From an uncultured Flavobacteriaceae bacterium (GTDB taxonomy: Bacteria; Bacteroidota; Bacteroidia; Flavobacteriales; Flavobacteriaceae): 64,000 nt of DNA. The DNA lies in the NCBI GenBank assembly GCA_937929935.1, contig CALFUL010000003.1:1-64000 (forward strand). The letters run 5' to 3'. Below the pieces are notes generated by a model. That model was not told where the DNA came from, made no database searches, and worked only from the letters and a program-made list of their open reading frames with translations. Position numbers and translations under genes: made by a program. Each line of letters starts with the position of its first letter. Positions within the stretch are counted from its first letter, which is position 1. Below, piece by piece: positions 52,280 to 62,526 of the stretch.

Positions 52280-53755
52280 ATGGGTAAAAATTTAACAAAG
52301 CGAAGCGAAGATTATTCTAAATGGTACAATGAATTGGTGGTAAAAGCTGATTTAGCCGAAAACTCAGGGGTTCGTGGCTGTATGGTCATCAAACCATACG
52401 GTTTTGCAATATGGGAAAAAATGCAAGCTCAACTAGATCGGATGTTCAAAGAAACAGGTCATGAAAATGCCTATTTTCCGCTATTTATTCCTAAATCATA
52501 TCTAAGTAAAGAAGCGAGCCATGTAGAGGGTTTTGCAAAAGAATGTGCCGTTGTAACACATTACAGGCTAAAAAATGACGAAAATGGAAAAGGAATTATT
52601 GTAGATCCTGATGCCAAGCTTGAAGAAGAACTTATTGTTAGGCCTACTTCTGAAACTATTATTTGGGACACGTATCGCCGTTGGATTCAGTCATATCGTG
52701 ATTTACCTTTATTAATAAATCAATGGGCAAATGTAGTTCGATGGGAAATGCGCACACGTTTATTTCTGAGAACCACTGAATTTTTATGGCAAGAAGGTCA
52801 TACTGCTCATGCTACTGAAGAGGAGGCTGTTGAGGAAGCAAAGCTAATGATGAATGTATATGCTGAATTTGTTGAGACCTTTATGGCCGTGCCTGTTATA
52901 AAAGGAACAAAAACAGAAAGTGAGCGATTTGCAGGGGCACTTGAAACCTATTGTATTGAGGCATTAATGCAAGACGGTAAAGCTTTACAAGCTGGTACTT
53001 CACACTTTTTAGGTCAAAATTTTGCAAAAGCGTTCGATGTAAAATTTGCGAATAAAGAAGGTAAAAAAGAATATGTTTGGGCAACTTCTTGGGGGGTTTC
53101 AACACGATTGATGGGGGCTTTGGTAATGACTCATAGTGATGATAACGGCCTTGTGCTGCCACCAAAATTGGCTCCAATTCAGGTTGTTATAGTGCCTATA
53201 TACAAAGGTTTAGAGCAATTAGCTATTATTTCTGAAAAAGTAAATCCGTTAGTTAAAGAACTAAAGTCAAAAGGTATCTCTGTTAAATTTGACAATCGAG
53301 ACACCCACAAACCAGGCTTTAAATTCAATGAATATGAGTTAAAAGGGGTGCCTATTCGATTAGCTATTGGTAGTAGAGATTTAGAAAACGGCACGTATGA
53401 AATTGCACGGCGAGATACTTTTGAAAAAGAAACTATTCCTGTGAATGAGGTGGTGTCTAAAATTGAATTTTTGCTAGATGATATTCAAAAGAATATTTAC
53501 CAAAAAGCAATTAACCACCGCTCTGAGCATATTACTGAAGTAGCGTCATATGATGAATTTAAAAAGGTGCTTGCTGAAAAAGGCGGATTTATCTCAGCGC
53601 ATTGGGATGGCACCACAACCACTGAAGACCAAATAAAAGAAGAAACCAAGGCAACTATTAGATGTGTGCCTATTGATGTGAAACATGAAGCAGGTAAATG
53701 CATGGTAACGGGTAACCCCTCGCCTTACCGAGTTTTGTTTGCAAAAGCCTATTAA
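52280..53755 (+). CDS. proS: prolyl-tRNA synthetase (short archaeal/eukaryotic-like type)
   Basis: [46 protein letters not shown]. Confidence 0.95.
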   Translation: MGKNLTKRSEDYSKWYNELVVKADLAENSGVRGCMVIKPYGFAIWEKMQAQLDRMFKETGHENAYFPLFIPKSYLSKEASHVEGFAKECAVVTHYRLKNDENGKGIIVDPDAKLEEELIVRPTSETIIWDTYRRWIQSYRDLPLLINQWANVVRWEMRTRLFLRTTEFLWQEGHTAHATEEEAVEEAKLMMNVYAEFVETFMAVPVIKGTKTESERFAGALETYCIEALMQDGKALQAGTSHFLGQNFAKAFDVKFANKEGKKEYVWATSWGVSTRLMGALVMTHSDDNGLVLPPKLAPIQVVIVPIYKGLEQLAIISEKVNPLVKELKSKGISVKFDNRDTHKPGFKFNEYELKGVPIRLAIGSRDLENGTYEIARRDTFEKETIPVNEVVSKIEFLLDDIQKNIYQKAINHRSEHITEVASYDEFKKVLAEKGGFISAHWDGTTTTEDQIKEETKATIRCVPIDVKHEAGKCMVTGNPSPYRVLFAKAY

Positions 53756-53900
53756 AATATATTTATTTTAACGTTAATTATGAAATGCTTTTTACGTAAA
53801 CAAAATAGTCAGTTTTAATTGACCGTTTTTAAAAGCAACGAAAGTTATCTTAAAATTGAAAAAAAATATATAAGGTAGTTGCACTAGTTAAAAATAATTG

Positions 53901-53908
53901 TATTTTTG
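53901..53908 (+). promoter_or_regulatory. -7 box TATTTTTG upstream of tRNA-Glu, TTG at 53879-53881
   Basis: TTG-N19-TATTTTTG. Confidence 0.6.
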
Positions 53909-53960
53909 CAGCCGCCTTAGTAGTATTATTGATATAATATTTTAAAAGGTTTGACATAAT

Positions 53961-54032
53961 GGCCCGTTCGTCTAGGGGTTAGGACGCCAGGTTTTCATCC
54001 TGGTAACAGGGGTTCGATTCCCCTACGGGCTA
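53961..54032 (+). tRNA. tRNA-Glu (anticodon TTC)
   Basis: GGCCCGT...ACGGGCTA acceptor stem, CCAGG-TTTTCAT-CCTGG anticodon arm, GGTTCGATTCC T arm; CCA not encoded. Confidence 0.96.
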
Positions 54033-54110
54033 CAAAAAGTAATTAGTTAATTACAGAATATTAATTTGATGCCATTGACAAACAATGGTAACAAAAATGA
54101 AATAAAAGCA

Positions 54111-54362
54111 ATGGCAAATCACAAGTCAGCATTAAAGAGAATTAGAAGAAACGAAGCGGTACGTTTACGTAATCGTTATCAGCATAAAACAATGCGTAAT
54201 GCCTTGAAAACGTTACGGGGTGAAACTAAAAAGAAAGATGCTGAGAAATTATTGCCCAGTGTAATCAGTATGATTGATCGTTTAGCAAAGCGAAATATCA
54301 TTCACACAAACAAGGCTTCTAATTTAAAGAGCAAATTGTCAAAGCACGTTGCTTCTTTGTAA
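54111..54362 (+). CDS. rpsT: 30S ribosomal protein S20
   Basis: MANHKSALKRIRRNEAVRLRNRYQHKTMRNALKTLR; start trimmed to ATG 54111. Confidence 0.95.
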   Translation: MANHKSALKRIRRNEAVRLRNRYQHKTMRNALKTLRGETKKKDAEKLLPSVISMIDRLAKRNIIHTNKASNLKSKLSKHVASL

Positions 54363-54386
54363 GACAAGGATAACCATATAAATGTA

Positions 54387-54418
54387 AAAGCCCCTTCTAA
54401 ATAGATGGGGCTTTTTAT
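54387..54418 (+). terminator. rho-independent terminator after rpsT
   Basis: AAAAGCCCCTTCTAAATAGATGGGGCTTTTT. Confidence 0.85.
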
Positions 54419-54445
54419 TTGCCTTAGTCTCAAATTATTGGATAT

Positions 54446-54480
54446 AAAAAATCCCAAAGGTAAATGTCTTTGGGATTTTT
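54446..54480 (-). terminator. terminator downstream of rho (bidirectional form)
   Basis: AAAAATCCCAAAGGTAAATGTCTTTGGGATTTTT. Confidence 0.85.
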
Positions 54481-54498
54481 AAATTTATTTAGATTGTT

Positions 54499-56091
54499 TT
54501 ACTGATTCATTGTCAATAAAAACTCTTCGTTGTTTTTGGTTTGTTTGAAACGTTGCTCAATAAACTCCATAGCTTCTACAGGGTTCATATCTGCTAGGTA
54601 TTTACGCATGATCCACATACGTTGAATCGTATCTTTATCAAGCAGTAAATCTTCTCTACGTGTGCTAGAAGAAGTAAGATCAATTGCTGGAAAGATTCTA
54701 CGGTTCGATATTTTACGATCTAATTGTAGTTCCATGTTACCAGTACCCTTGAATTCTTCAAAGATCACTTCATCCATTTTAGAACCAGTATCAGTTAAAG
54801 CTGTTGCAATAATTGATAAAGATCCACCACCTTCAATATTACGAGCCGCACCAAAGAAACGTTTTGGCTTGTGTAATGCGTTGGCATCAACACCACCACT
54901 CAATACTTTACCAGATGCTGGTTGTACCGTATTATATGCTCTTGCTAAACGCGTGATAGAATCTAAAAGAATAACCACGTCGTGACCACATTCAACTAAA
55001 CGTTTTGCCTTCTCCAAAACAATATTCGCTACACGAACGTGCTCTGTTGGTTCTTTGTCGAAAGTTGAAGCAACAACTTCGCCTTGTACATTACGTTGCA
55101 TATCAGTAACTTCTTCAGGGCGTTCATCAATTAATAAGATGATCTGATATACTTCTGGGTGATTTGCTGCGATACCATTGGCAATATCTTTCAACAACAT
55201 TGTTTTACCCGTCTTAGGTTGCGAAACAATCATACCCCTTTGTCCTTTTCCAATAGGTGAGAACAAATCGATGATACGTGTTGAAATTGATGATTGACGT
55301 TCAGCTAAGCGAAAACGCTCTTCAGGAAATAATGGTGTCAAGTGTTCAAAAGAAACACGATCTCTAACAATCTTAGGGTCTATACCGTTTATTCTATTTA
55401 CTTTGATTAAAGGAAAATATTTTTCACCTTCTTTTGGTGGGCGAACATTACCCAAAACTGTATCTCCAGTTTTTAAACCAAATAATCTAATTTGAGATTG
55501 AGACACGTAAATATCATCAGGTGATGAAAGGTAGTTGTAATCAGAAGAGCGCAAGAAGCCATAGCCATCTTGCATGATATCTAAAACCCCTTCGCTTTCA
55601 ATAATACTATCAAATTCAAAATCTGGTGCTTTGTATCGGTTTTTTAAATCTTTATCAAAATTGCTCTTGTCATAAGAACCTTTTGGATTTGGCTTTTTAC
55701 CGTTTTGGTTATGTTGATTTTTGTTGGGACCCTTATTTTGATTTGGACTCTGTGGTCTTGGTCTTGGTCTTGGTCTTTTTTCTTCTTTAGGTGTTGCTTC
55801 TGATGTAGCCTCTACAGGCGTAGCAACATCTGTTTTGGTTTCTGCAACTTCTGCTTTCTCAGGCATTGCGGCCTTAGGGGCTGCTTTTGGAGCCGCCTTA
55901 ACCCTTGGTTTTGGAGCCGCTTTTACAGGCTCTTCAGTCTTGATTGCTTTAGGACTTGCTGCTTGGAGGTCTAAAATTTGATAGACTAAATCTAACTTTT
56001 TTAAACTTTTAAACTTTGGTACATTCAAGCTTTTTGCTATTTCCTGAAGTTCAGGTAGCTTTTTCGCTTTTAAATCTGAAATCTCAAACAT
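54499..56091 (-). CDS. rho: transcription termination factor Rho with long disordered N-terminal insertion
   Basis: [50 protein letters not shown]-terminal SAP-like [13 protein letters not shown] and [28 protein letters not shown]. Confidence 0.96.
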   Translation of the reverse strand: MFEISDLKAKKLPELQEIAKSLNVPKFKSLKKLDLVYQILDLQAASPKAIKTEEPVKAAPKPRVKAAPKAAPKAAMPEKAEVAETKTDVATPVEATSEATPKEEKRPRPRPRPQSPNQNKGPNKNQHNQNGKKPNPKGSYDKSNFDKDLKNRYKAPDFEFDSIIESEGVLDIMQDGYGFLRSSDYNYLSSPDDIYVSQSQIRLFGLKTGDTVLGNVRPPKEGEKYFPLIKVNRINGIDPKIVRDRVSFEHLTPLFPEERFRLAERQSSISTRIIDLFSPIGKGQRGMIVSQPKTGKTMLLKDIANGIAANHPEVYQIILLIDERPEEVTDMQRNVQGEVVASTFDKEPTEHVRVANIVLEKAKRLVECGHDVVILLDSITRLARAYNTVQPASGKVLSGGVDANALHKPKRFFGAARNIEGGGSLSIIATALTDTGSKMDEVIFEEFKGTGNMELQLDRKISNRRIFPAIDLTSSSTRREDLLLDKDTIQRMWIMRKYLADMNPVEAMEFIEQRFKQTKNNEEFLLTMNQ

Positions 56092-56293
56092 TAAAATTGG
56101 ATATAAATTATATTTTTACGAGTATCGTATAGATAAAGAAGTGTATTGTTAGTTGAAAATTACTGGGGGAGAAACCCCTCGTGGTAAGTGTTATAACTAA
56201 GTAACGAAGCAATATTACAAATTATTTTCTTCAATGGCACTATATTTTTCAAAAAGACATGTATTTTTGCTGTTCAATAGGTGAGCAAATATA

Positions 56294-56704
56294 ATGATTC
56301 AAAGAATTCAATCCATTTACATGTTTGTAGTAGTGCTTTTAGCAGGACTACTACCTTTTTTGATTCCGATATGGAATGCAAACGATGGTGTTGAAATTTT
56401 TGCTCAAAATGAACTTTGGATTTCAATTGCATTCTATGCCTCAGCAGCTTTGGCATTGATTGCACTTTTTTTATTTAAAAACAGACAAAATCAATTTGTG
56501 GTAAACAGATTGAATATGATATTAAATCTTTTTTTACTAGGATTTTTCGTTTACCGATCGCTAAACTTATCCGGAGAGGTTTCGACTTCAGAGAAGGGTA
56601 TTGGGATGCTCATTCCTGTATTTTCTATCGTTTTTTTGGTCCTTGCCAATAGGGCTATCAAGAAGGATGAGAATCTTGTAAAATCTGTAGATCGTTTACG
56701 TTAA
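56294..56704 (+). CDS. DUF4293 membrane protein
   Basis: MIQRIQSIYMFVVVLLAGLLPF start and four TM segments. Confidence 0.8.
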   Translation: MIQRIQSIYMFVVVLLAGLLPFLIPIWNANDGVEIFAQNELWISIAFYASAALALIALFLFKNRQNQFVVNRLNMILNLFLLGFFVYRSLNLSGEVSTSEKGIGMLIPVFSIVFLVLANRAIKKDENLVKSVDRLR

Positions 56705-56734
56705 ACCTAACATCTTAGTATTTATTAGTGCGTG

Positions 56735-56763
56735 AAACCCAGAGATAGTTCTCTGGGTTTTTT
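56735..56763 (+). terminator. rho-independent terminator
   Basis: AAACCCAGAGATAGTTCTCTGGGTTTTTT. Confidence 0.82.
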
Positions 56764-56799
56764 ACTTTTTATGTAACCAGTTAGAATACGCATGAAGCA

Positions 56800-58458
56800 T
56801 TAACGTTTTTTTTCAAAAACTTTTTTACCACCAGAGTAGGTTTCTAAAACTTCAATTTGATTCAATTTTGAAGGATCAACTTCAAAGGGGTTATCACTTA
56901 AAATAATAAAATCAGCCAATTTACCCACCGTCAAACTACCTTTCATATTTTCTTCAAAAGACGCGAAGGCGCCATTTATTGTATAGGCCATTAGGGCTTG
57001 TTCTAGAGTGATTTTTTGTTCAGGTACCCAACCATCAGGATTTTTACCATCTAGCGTACGCCGGGTTACAGCGGCATAGATACCAGTTATTGGTGAGCCT
57101 GGAGCAACGGGCCAATCGCTGCCAAAAACAATTTTTGTATTCGCATTTATCAATGAATTGAATGCGTAGGTTGTTTTGATGCGTTCTGACCCAATATAGG
57201 CCTCAGCCCACCTACCATCATCAATAGCATGATACGGCTGCATACTTGCAATAACCCCTAATTTAGCAAAGCGCTCAATATCTTCTGAAGAAATGTGTTG
57301 GGCATGTTCAAGCCTAAGTCTACGATCTTTAAAACCATTTTCTTTGATAATTTTCTCGTAGCAATTGAGCAATTCATGAATGGCATTATCGCCTATGGCA
57401 TGAACCAGAATTTGAAGATTTTCTTTGTCGGCATTTGAAATCCATTGGTATAAGTTTTCTTTGCTAGTAATGAAAAACCCTTTGTCATTAGGTTTGTCTG
57501 AATACCCCTCTTTAAATGCGGCTGTATGTGAGCCAAGTGATCCATCAACAAAACCTTTAACGGCTCCGGTTTTGATCCATTTATCAGTGTGCTTATTTTT
57601 TTGAGCGGCCTCCTTCCATCTTGGTAAAGGATCGATAGCATAAATACGAATGCCTAATTCGTCTTTTTTTAAAGCGCGTTGATAGGCACTCAAACCTTTT
57701 AAACTATCAACATCATGAACAGAAGTTACACCATGAGATAAAAAGTAATCTGTTGCTACTTTTAATGCATTGTCTTTTTGATGTTCAGTTAATGGCGGAA
57801 TTTTATCAAGCACTAGGTTCATGGCGTTGCTTTTAAGAATACCGGTAGGAAAACCTTTTGCATCACGAACAATCTCTCCGTTGGCCACGTCAGCAGTATT
57901 TTGGTCAATACCTGCGTATTTAAGAGCCGCAGAATTGGCTAAAACCATATGACCGTCAAGACGGTATATGACTACAGGATTCTCTTTTGTAAAATCATCT
58001 ATCCATTCTTTTCTAGGTAATTCTCCACCCCATAGTGTATGGTCCCAATTCCCTTCTAAAATCCAAGTGCCAGCTGATAGTGTTTTAGCAAAATCAGCAA
58101 TACGCTTTGTAAATTCTTCGGGGGTAGCAACGTCGCGAAGCGAAACATTAAGTAAACTATTGCCACCCATCATGAGGTGTACGTGGCTGTCAATAAAGCC
58201 AGGCATTAAAAATTTACCCTTAGCATCAACCACGATAGTGTTTTTAGTGTGTAATTTTTGTATTTCTTTGGATGTGCCAATGGCTGCAATAGTATCACTA
58301 GAAATGGCCATAGCTTGAGCAGTTGTAAAAGAATCGGCAGTCCAAATGGTAGCATTAGTAATAATAATATCTGCTTTTGAATCTTGCTTTTTACAGGATG
58401 AAATTATCGTTAATAGACTGTAGACTAAAACGAAGGATGTTCTTTTTAATAACTTCAT
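56800..58458 (-). CDS. amidohydrolase family protein (YtcJ-like lipoprotein)
   Basis: Lipobox ISSC; PGFIDSHVHLMMGG, GFVDGSLGSHTAAFKEGY, GSDWPVAPG; same family as 19289-20917. Confidence 0.88.
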   Translation of the reverse strand: MKLLKRTSFVLVYSLLTIISSCKKQDSKADIIITNATIWTADSFTTAQAMAISSDTIAAIGTSKEIQKLHTKNTIVVDAKGKFLMPGFIDSHVHLMMGGNSLLNVSLRDVATPEEFTKRIADFAKTLSAGTWILEGNWDHTLWGGELPRKEWIDDFTKENPVVIYRLDGHMVLANSAALKYAGIDQNTADVANGEIVRDAKGFPTGILKSNAMNLVLDKIPPLTEHQKDNALKVATDYFLSHGVTSVHDVDSLKGLSAYQRALKKDELGIRIYAIDPLPRWKEAAQKNKHTDKWIKTGAVKGFVDGSLGSHTAAFKEGYSDKPNDKGFFITSKENLYQWISNADKENLQILVHAIGDNAIHELLNCYEKIIKENGFKDRRLRLEHAQHISSEDIERFAKLGVIASMQPYHAIDDGRWAEAYIGSERIKTTYAFNSLINANTKIVFGSDWPVAPGSPITGIYAAVTRRTLDGKNPDGWVPEQKITLEQALMAYTINGAFASFEENMKGSLTVGKLADFIILSDNPFEVDPSKLNQIEVLETYSGGKKVFEKKR

Positions 58459-58485
58459 AATGGGTGTCTGATTATTTATTTGATA

Positions 58486-58980
58486 TCAACGCCTTCCTAA
58501 TTCAATAATATTCAAATCTTTGATATCCTCGCCATCAATAACAAATTTTAGCATAGTGCGCATGTGATGAAAACCGTGTTTACCACATGCTCCGGGGTTC
58601 ATGTGTAGCACCCCTCGAGGTTTGTCCCACATGACTTTTAAAATATGTGAGTGTCCGCATATAAATAGTTTTGGCGGATTGTTTTTGATTACTTCACGTG
58701 TTCTCACATTATATTTAGGTGGGTAGCCACCAATATGGGTCATCAGAACATCAACACTTTCACACATGAATCTGTTGTTTTCCGGAAATTCTTTTTGAAT
58801 AATATGATTATCAATATTGCCATATACCCCACGTACAGGTTTTATGGCTGAAAGGGCATCAGTTACGGCTAGCGTGCCAATATCACCAGCATGCCATATT
58901 TCATCTGCTTGACGGGCATGTTTTAGAATGCTATCATCAATATGAGAATGCGTATCAGAAAGCAACAATATTTTTTTCAT
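58486..58980 (-). CDS. YfcE/MJ0936-family metallophosphoesterase
   Basis: ILLLSDTHSHID, WHAGDIG, VYGNID, CGHSHIL, MNPGACGKH. Confidence 0.9.
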   Translation of the reverse strand: MKKILLLSDTHSHIDDSILKHARQADEIWHAGDIGTLAVTDALSAIKPVRGVYGNIDNHIIQKEFPENNRFMCESVDVLMTHIGGYPPKYNVRTREVIKNNPPKLFICGHSHILKVMWDKPRGVLHMNPGACGKHGFHHMRTMLKFVIDGEDIKDLNIIELGRR

Positions 58981-59040
58981 AAAACTTTTGAATCAAAGCA
59001 ACTTTGTATCTTTGAATTTGCACAAAGCTAAAGAAACCCT

Positions 59041-59793
59041 TTGAGATATTTTGTTCAATTTTCATACTTCGGTAAGGCCTATCATGGTTGGCAAAATCAG
59101 CCTAATGCGATTACCGTACAAGAAATTTTAGAAAAGGCATTCAAAACCCTTTTAAAAAATAAAATTTCACTTATGGGTGCTGGCAGAACAGATGCCGGGG
59201 TTCATGCCAAGCAAATGTTTGCTCATTTTGAAGCTGAAAAAATTACTGATTTTGATGATTTGGTTTTTCGGTTAAATGCGTTGCTTCCTGATGATATTGC
59301 TGTTCAAAGAGTATTTCAAGTTGCTGATGAGGCCCACGCTCGTTTTGATGCTTTAGAACGAACGTATGAATATTGGATATCCCAAGAAAAAAATCCTTTT
59401 TATCAAGATGCAGCGCATTACATTAAAAAACCATTGAACATAGACGCCATGAATCAAGCGGCTAATTTGCTTCTAACATATGAAGATTTTGAATGTTTTT
59501 CAAAATCTAATACTGATGTTCATACCCATTTGTGTACCTTAAAAACGGCAAATTGGCAAATTCAGAATGACCGTTTGGTTTTTACAATTACTGCCAATAG
59601 ATTTCTCAGAAATATGGTGCGGGCTATTGTAGGAACACTACTCGAAGTAGGTACTGGTAAAATTTCATTTGATGATGTAAAAGCTATAATTGAAAGTAAA
59701 GACAGAACCAAAGCAGGACCTTCAGTGCCCGCAAAAGGACTATATTTGATGAACGTAGTATACCCCGAAAAGAGTAGTAAAAAGAATGGATAA
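59041..59793 (+). CDS. truA: tRNA pseudouridine(38-40) synthase
   Basis: YFGKAYHGWQNQPNAITVQEIL, GAGRTDAGVHAKQM; TTG start. Confidence 0.93.
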   Translation: MRYFVQFSYFGKAYHGWQNQPNAITVQEILEKAFKTLLKNKISLMGAGRTDAGVHAKQMFAHFEAEKITDFDDLVFRLNALLPDDIAVQRVFQVADEAHARFDALERTYEYWISQEKNPFYQDAAHYIKKPLNIDAMNQAANLLLTYEDFECFSKSNTDVHTHLCTLKTANWQIQNDRLVFTITANRFLRNMVRAIVGTLLEVGTGKISFDDVKAIIESKDRTKAGPSVPAKGLYLMNVVYPEKSSKKNG

Positions 59794-61555
59794 AGAATCA
59801 TCAGGAAATGCATTTGATTTTTCGCTTTTTAAGCGATTAATGGCGCATACAAAACCCTATAGGACTACTTTTTATGGGGTTGCCATTGTTGCTATATTTT
59901 TGGCTGCCTTTGCTGTATTGACGCCCATTATTTTAAAATTGATAATTGATGAGGCTATTAAGCAGTCAGATGCAGAAAAATTATTGTTTTTAGCCGTAGC
60001 AATGGCGGGCGCATTGTTAGGTCAAGTTTTATGCCAATTAGTGTTTACCTATTATGCCAATTGGTTGGGCGAATCAGTCATAAAAGATGTTCGCATTAAT
60101 TTGTTCAAAAAAATGTTGGGCTTCAAAATGAAGTATTTCGATGATTCTTCATTAGGTGTTTTGGTAACTCGCGCTGTTGCTGATATGCAACGCATTGGAG
60201 AAATTTTCAGTCAAGGCTTTTTTGTCATTGTTGCTGATTTACTGAAAATGCTAGCCGCTGCGATTCTTATGGTTTATATTAACTGGAAGCTTGCCCTTAT
60301 TGTGTTCGCCTTATTACCCATTATTTTATATGCAACGCGTAAATTTCAAAAAGCGATGAAACTCGCATTTATTGAAGTTAGAGCTCAAGTATCAAATTTA
60401 AATTCTTTTGTTCAAGAACGTATTGCCGGTATGAAAATAGTGCAGCTTTTTACCCGAGAGAAAATTGAAAGTGATAATTTCAGAATCATTAATGAGAAAC
60501 ATAAAAAGGCTTGGTTAAAAACAGTGTGGTACAATTCTATTTTCTTTCCAATTGCCGAGATTGTTACCTCAGTGGCTATTGGTTTAGTGGCATGGTACGG
60601 TGGCTTACAAAATGTAGCGAATATTGATGAAGAAATTGCAGGGGCAGTCTTCGCTTATATTTTATGCATTGAAATGTTGTTTAGACCGCTGCGTCAAATT
60701 GCCGATAAGTTTAACACGCTGCAAATGGGTATGGTTGCTGCGAACCGTGTTTTTAAAATTCTAGATACACACAGTATCATTGAAGATAATGGTATGATTG
60801 AAATGCCAAAGGCCAATGGAACTATTGAGTTTTCAGATGTACATTTTGGTTATCTTGAAAACGAAGAGGTTTTACACGGAATTTCATTTAATGTTAAAGC
60901 CGGAGAAACTGTGGCTATAGTAGGAGCAACGGGTGCTGGTAAGTCAACCATTGTCAATTTACTGAATCGTTTTTATGAAATAAATTCAGGAGATATATTA
61001 ATCGATGATATCAATATCAAAGATTTTAAATTAGCGTCACTCAGAAATCAAATTGCCGTAGTGCTACAAGATGTTTTTCTATTTGCTGATACGGTGTTTA
61101 ATAATATTTCTTTGAAGAATGAAAGTATCACTCTAGATGAAATTCAAGAAGCCGCTAAAAAAATAGGAGTTGATGAATTTATCTCAAGTTTACCAGGTGG
61201 CTATCAATACAATGTAAAAGAGCGTGGTTCTATGTTATCAAGTGGTCAACGCCAATTAATTGCATTTTTAAGAGCATATGTTAGCAACCCAAGTATATTG
61301 GTTTTAGATGAGGCAACTTCTTCTGTTGACACCTATTCAGAACAATTAATTCAGCGGGCTACAGAGAAAATTACTGAGGGTAGAACGTCAATAATTATTG
61401 CGCATCGATTGGCAACAATTAAAAAAGCAGATAAAATTATTGTGATGAATGCAGGTCAAATTGTAGAAATAGGCACCCATAATGAACTTCTTCAAAAAGG
61501 GGGGTATTATAATAATTTATATGAGGCTCAGTTTTTGGCTGATGAGGTGGCGTAG
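59786..61555 (+). CDS. ABC exporter, fused permease/ATPase (MsbA-like)
   Basis: Six-TM region; VGATGAGKSTIVNLL, LSSGQRQLIAFLRAYVSNPSILVLDEATSSVD. Confidence 0.92.
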   Translation: MDKESSGNAFDFSLFKRLMAHTKPYRTTFYGVAIVAIFLAAFAVLTPIILKLIIDEAIKQSDAEKLLFLAVAMAGALLGQVLCQLVFTYYANWLGESVIKDVRINLFKKMLGFKMKYFDDSSLGVLVTRAVADMQRIGEIFSQGFFVIVADLLKMLAAAILMVYINWKLALIVFALLPIILYATRKFQKAMKLAFIEVRAQVSNLNSFVQERIAGMKIVQLFTREKIESDNFRIINEKHKKAWLKTVWYNSIFFPIAEIVTSVAIGLVAWYGGLQNVANIDEEIAGAVFAYILCIEMLFRPLRQIADKFNTLQMGMVAANRVFKILDTHSIIEDNGMIEMPKANGTIEFSDVHFGYLENEEVLHGISFNVKAGETVAIVGATGAGKSTIVNLLNRFYEINSGDILIDDINIKDFKLASLRNQIAVVLQDVFLFADTVFNNISLKNESITLDEIQEAAKKIGVDEFISSLPGGYQYNVKERGSMLSSGQRQLIAFLRAYVSNPSILVLDEATSSVDTYSEQLIQRATEKITEGRTSIIIAHRLATIKKADKIIVMNAGQIVEIGTHNELLQKGGYYNNLYEAQFLADEVA

Positions 61556-61557
61556 AT

Positions 61558-61587
61558 TATGATTTACTTATATATAAGTAAATCATA
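61558..61587. repeat. perfect 30-bp AT-rich palindrome
   Basis: TATGATTTACTTATATATAAGTAAATCATA read directly, just after the ABC exporter stop. Confidence 0.9.
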
Positions 61588-61696
61588 TTAATTAATACCC
61601 TTAGTGCTAAAATGAAATAACTGTTGTCAATTATTTAATACATTTTAATTTATAATTCTGTAATGTTTCCATTACTGGTATCCGTTAAACATATTA

Positions 61697-61909
61697 TTAT
61701 TTAAACTTCCTTCTCTTTAAAAAAAACTTCTTGAAAAAATACAAGATGGTAGTGCTAAGAATTGAAAAAAGAATTGCAAAAATTACATAATCGATTAAAA
61801 AATAATTCTCTCCTATATTGATTAGAAGTGAATGTTTTTCAAATGAAAGCATAGTAAACCAGAAGATTATATTAATTGCAATTAAAAACAATATGTCTTT
61901 TTTCTTCAT
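61697..61909 (-). CDS. small two-TM membrane protein
   Basis: Short hydrophobic ORF with basic tail; no family recognised. Confidence 0.4.
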   Translation of the reverse strand: MKKKDILFLIAINIIFWFTMLSFEKHSLLINIGENYFLIDYVIFAILFSILSTTILYFFKKFFLKRRKFK

Positions 61910-61920
61910 AGATTTATTAT

Positions 61921-62526
61921 TTAGCGTGTATCATATTCTCTTTGAAAGAATGCATTATAAAATGTAAATTCCCCTTTTCTAATGTCATTAGTATAAATTT
62001 CAGGAATTTTTTTCTGAACTAAGAAGTCTGGAAATTCATTTAAAAATAAATCAACAGTTAAAATTTTTTTTAACGAATCTATTTCTGATTTGTAAGATTT
62101 TTTTTCAAGCATTATATTTCTAGTAGGAATTCCTGACCACTTGGAAAAATTAGTTTTATTCCTTTTTAATTCAAGGACATGTATATGAAAGTATGGTATT
62201 AGAGTACTTAGGTTAATGCATAATGAATGACTTAAGTTATTAATATGATCATCTTTAATTATTTGCAAGTTGTAGCATATTTCCCCAAGGGCGGTTTTTG
62301 AAAAGTCGTGTACGCAATTAAATTTTTTTTCCAACAATAGTTTATCTAAAAATATCATTACTTTTTTAGCACAATATTCCGCATCAAGCGTCTTACCAAA
62401 ATTTTCAGTTGTTTTATTTTTTAACCATTTTTTAGGATTTCTTATTTCATAAACACCGTTTTGATTCAGGAAATAGAAATCTTTGACTTTATTAAGAAAA
62501 AAAAGTTCTGTAGTCATGTATATCAA
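61921..62526 (-). CDS. hypothetical protein, adjacent to the lipoprotein ORF
   Basis: 201 aa ORF abutting the upstream gene stop; true start may be the internal MTTELFF. Confidence 0.5.
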   Translation of the reverse strand: MIYMTTELFFLNKVKDFYFLNQNGVYEIRNPKKWLKNKTTENFGKTLDAEYCAKKVMIFLDKLLLEKKFNCVHDFSKTALGEICYNLQIIKDDHINNLSHSLCINLSTLIPYFHIHVLELKRNKTNFSKWSGIPTRNIMLEKKSYKSEIDSLKKILTVDLFLNEFPDFLVQKKIPEIYTNDIRKGEFTFYNAFFQREYDTR

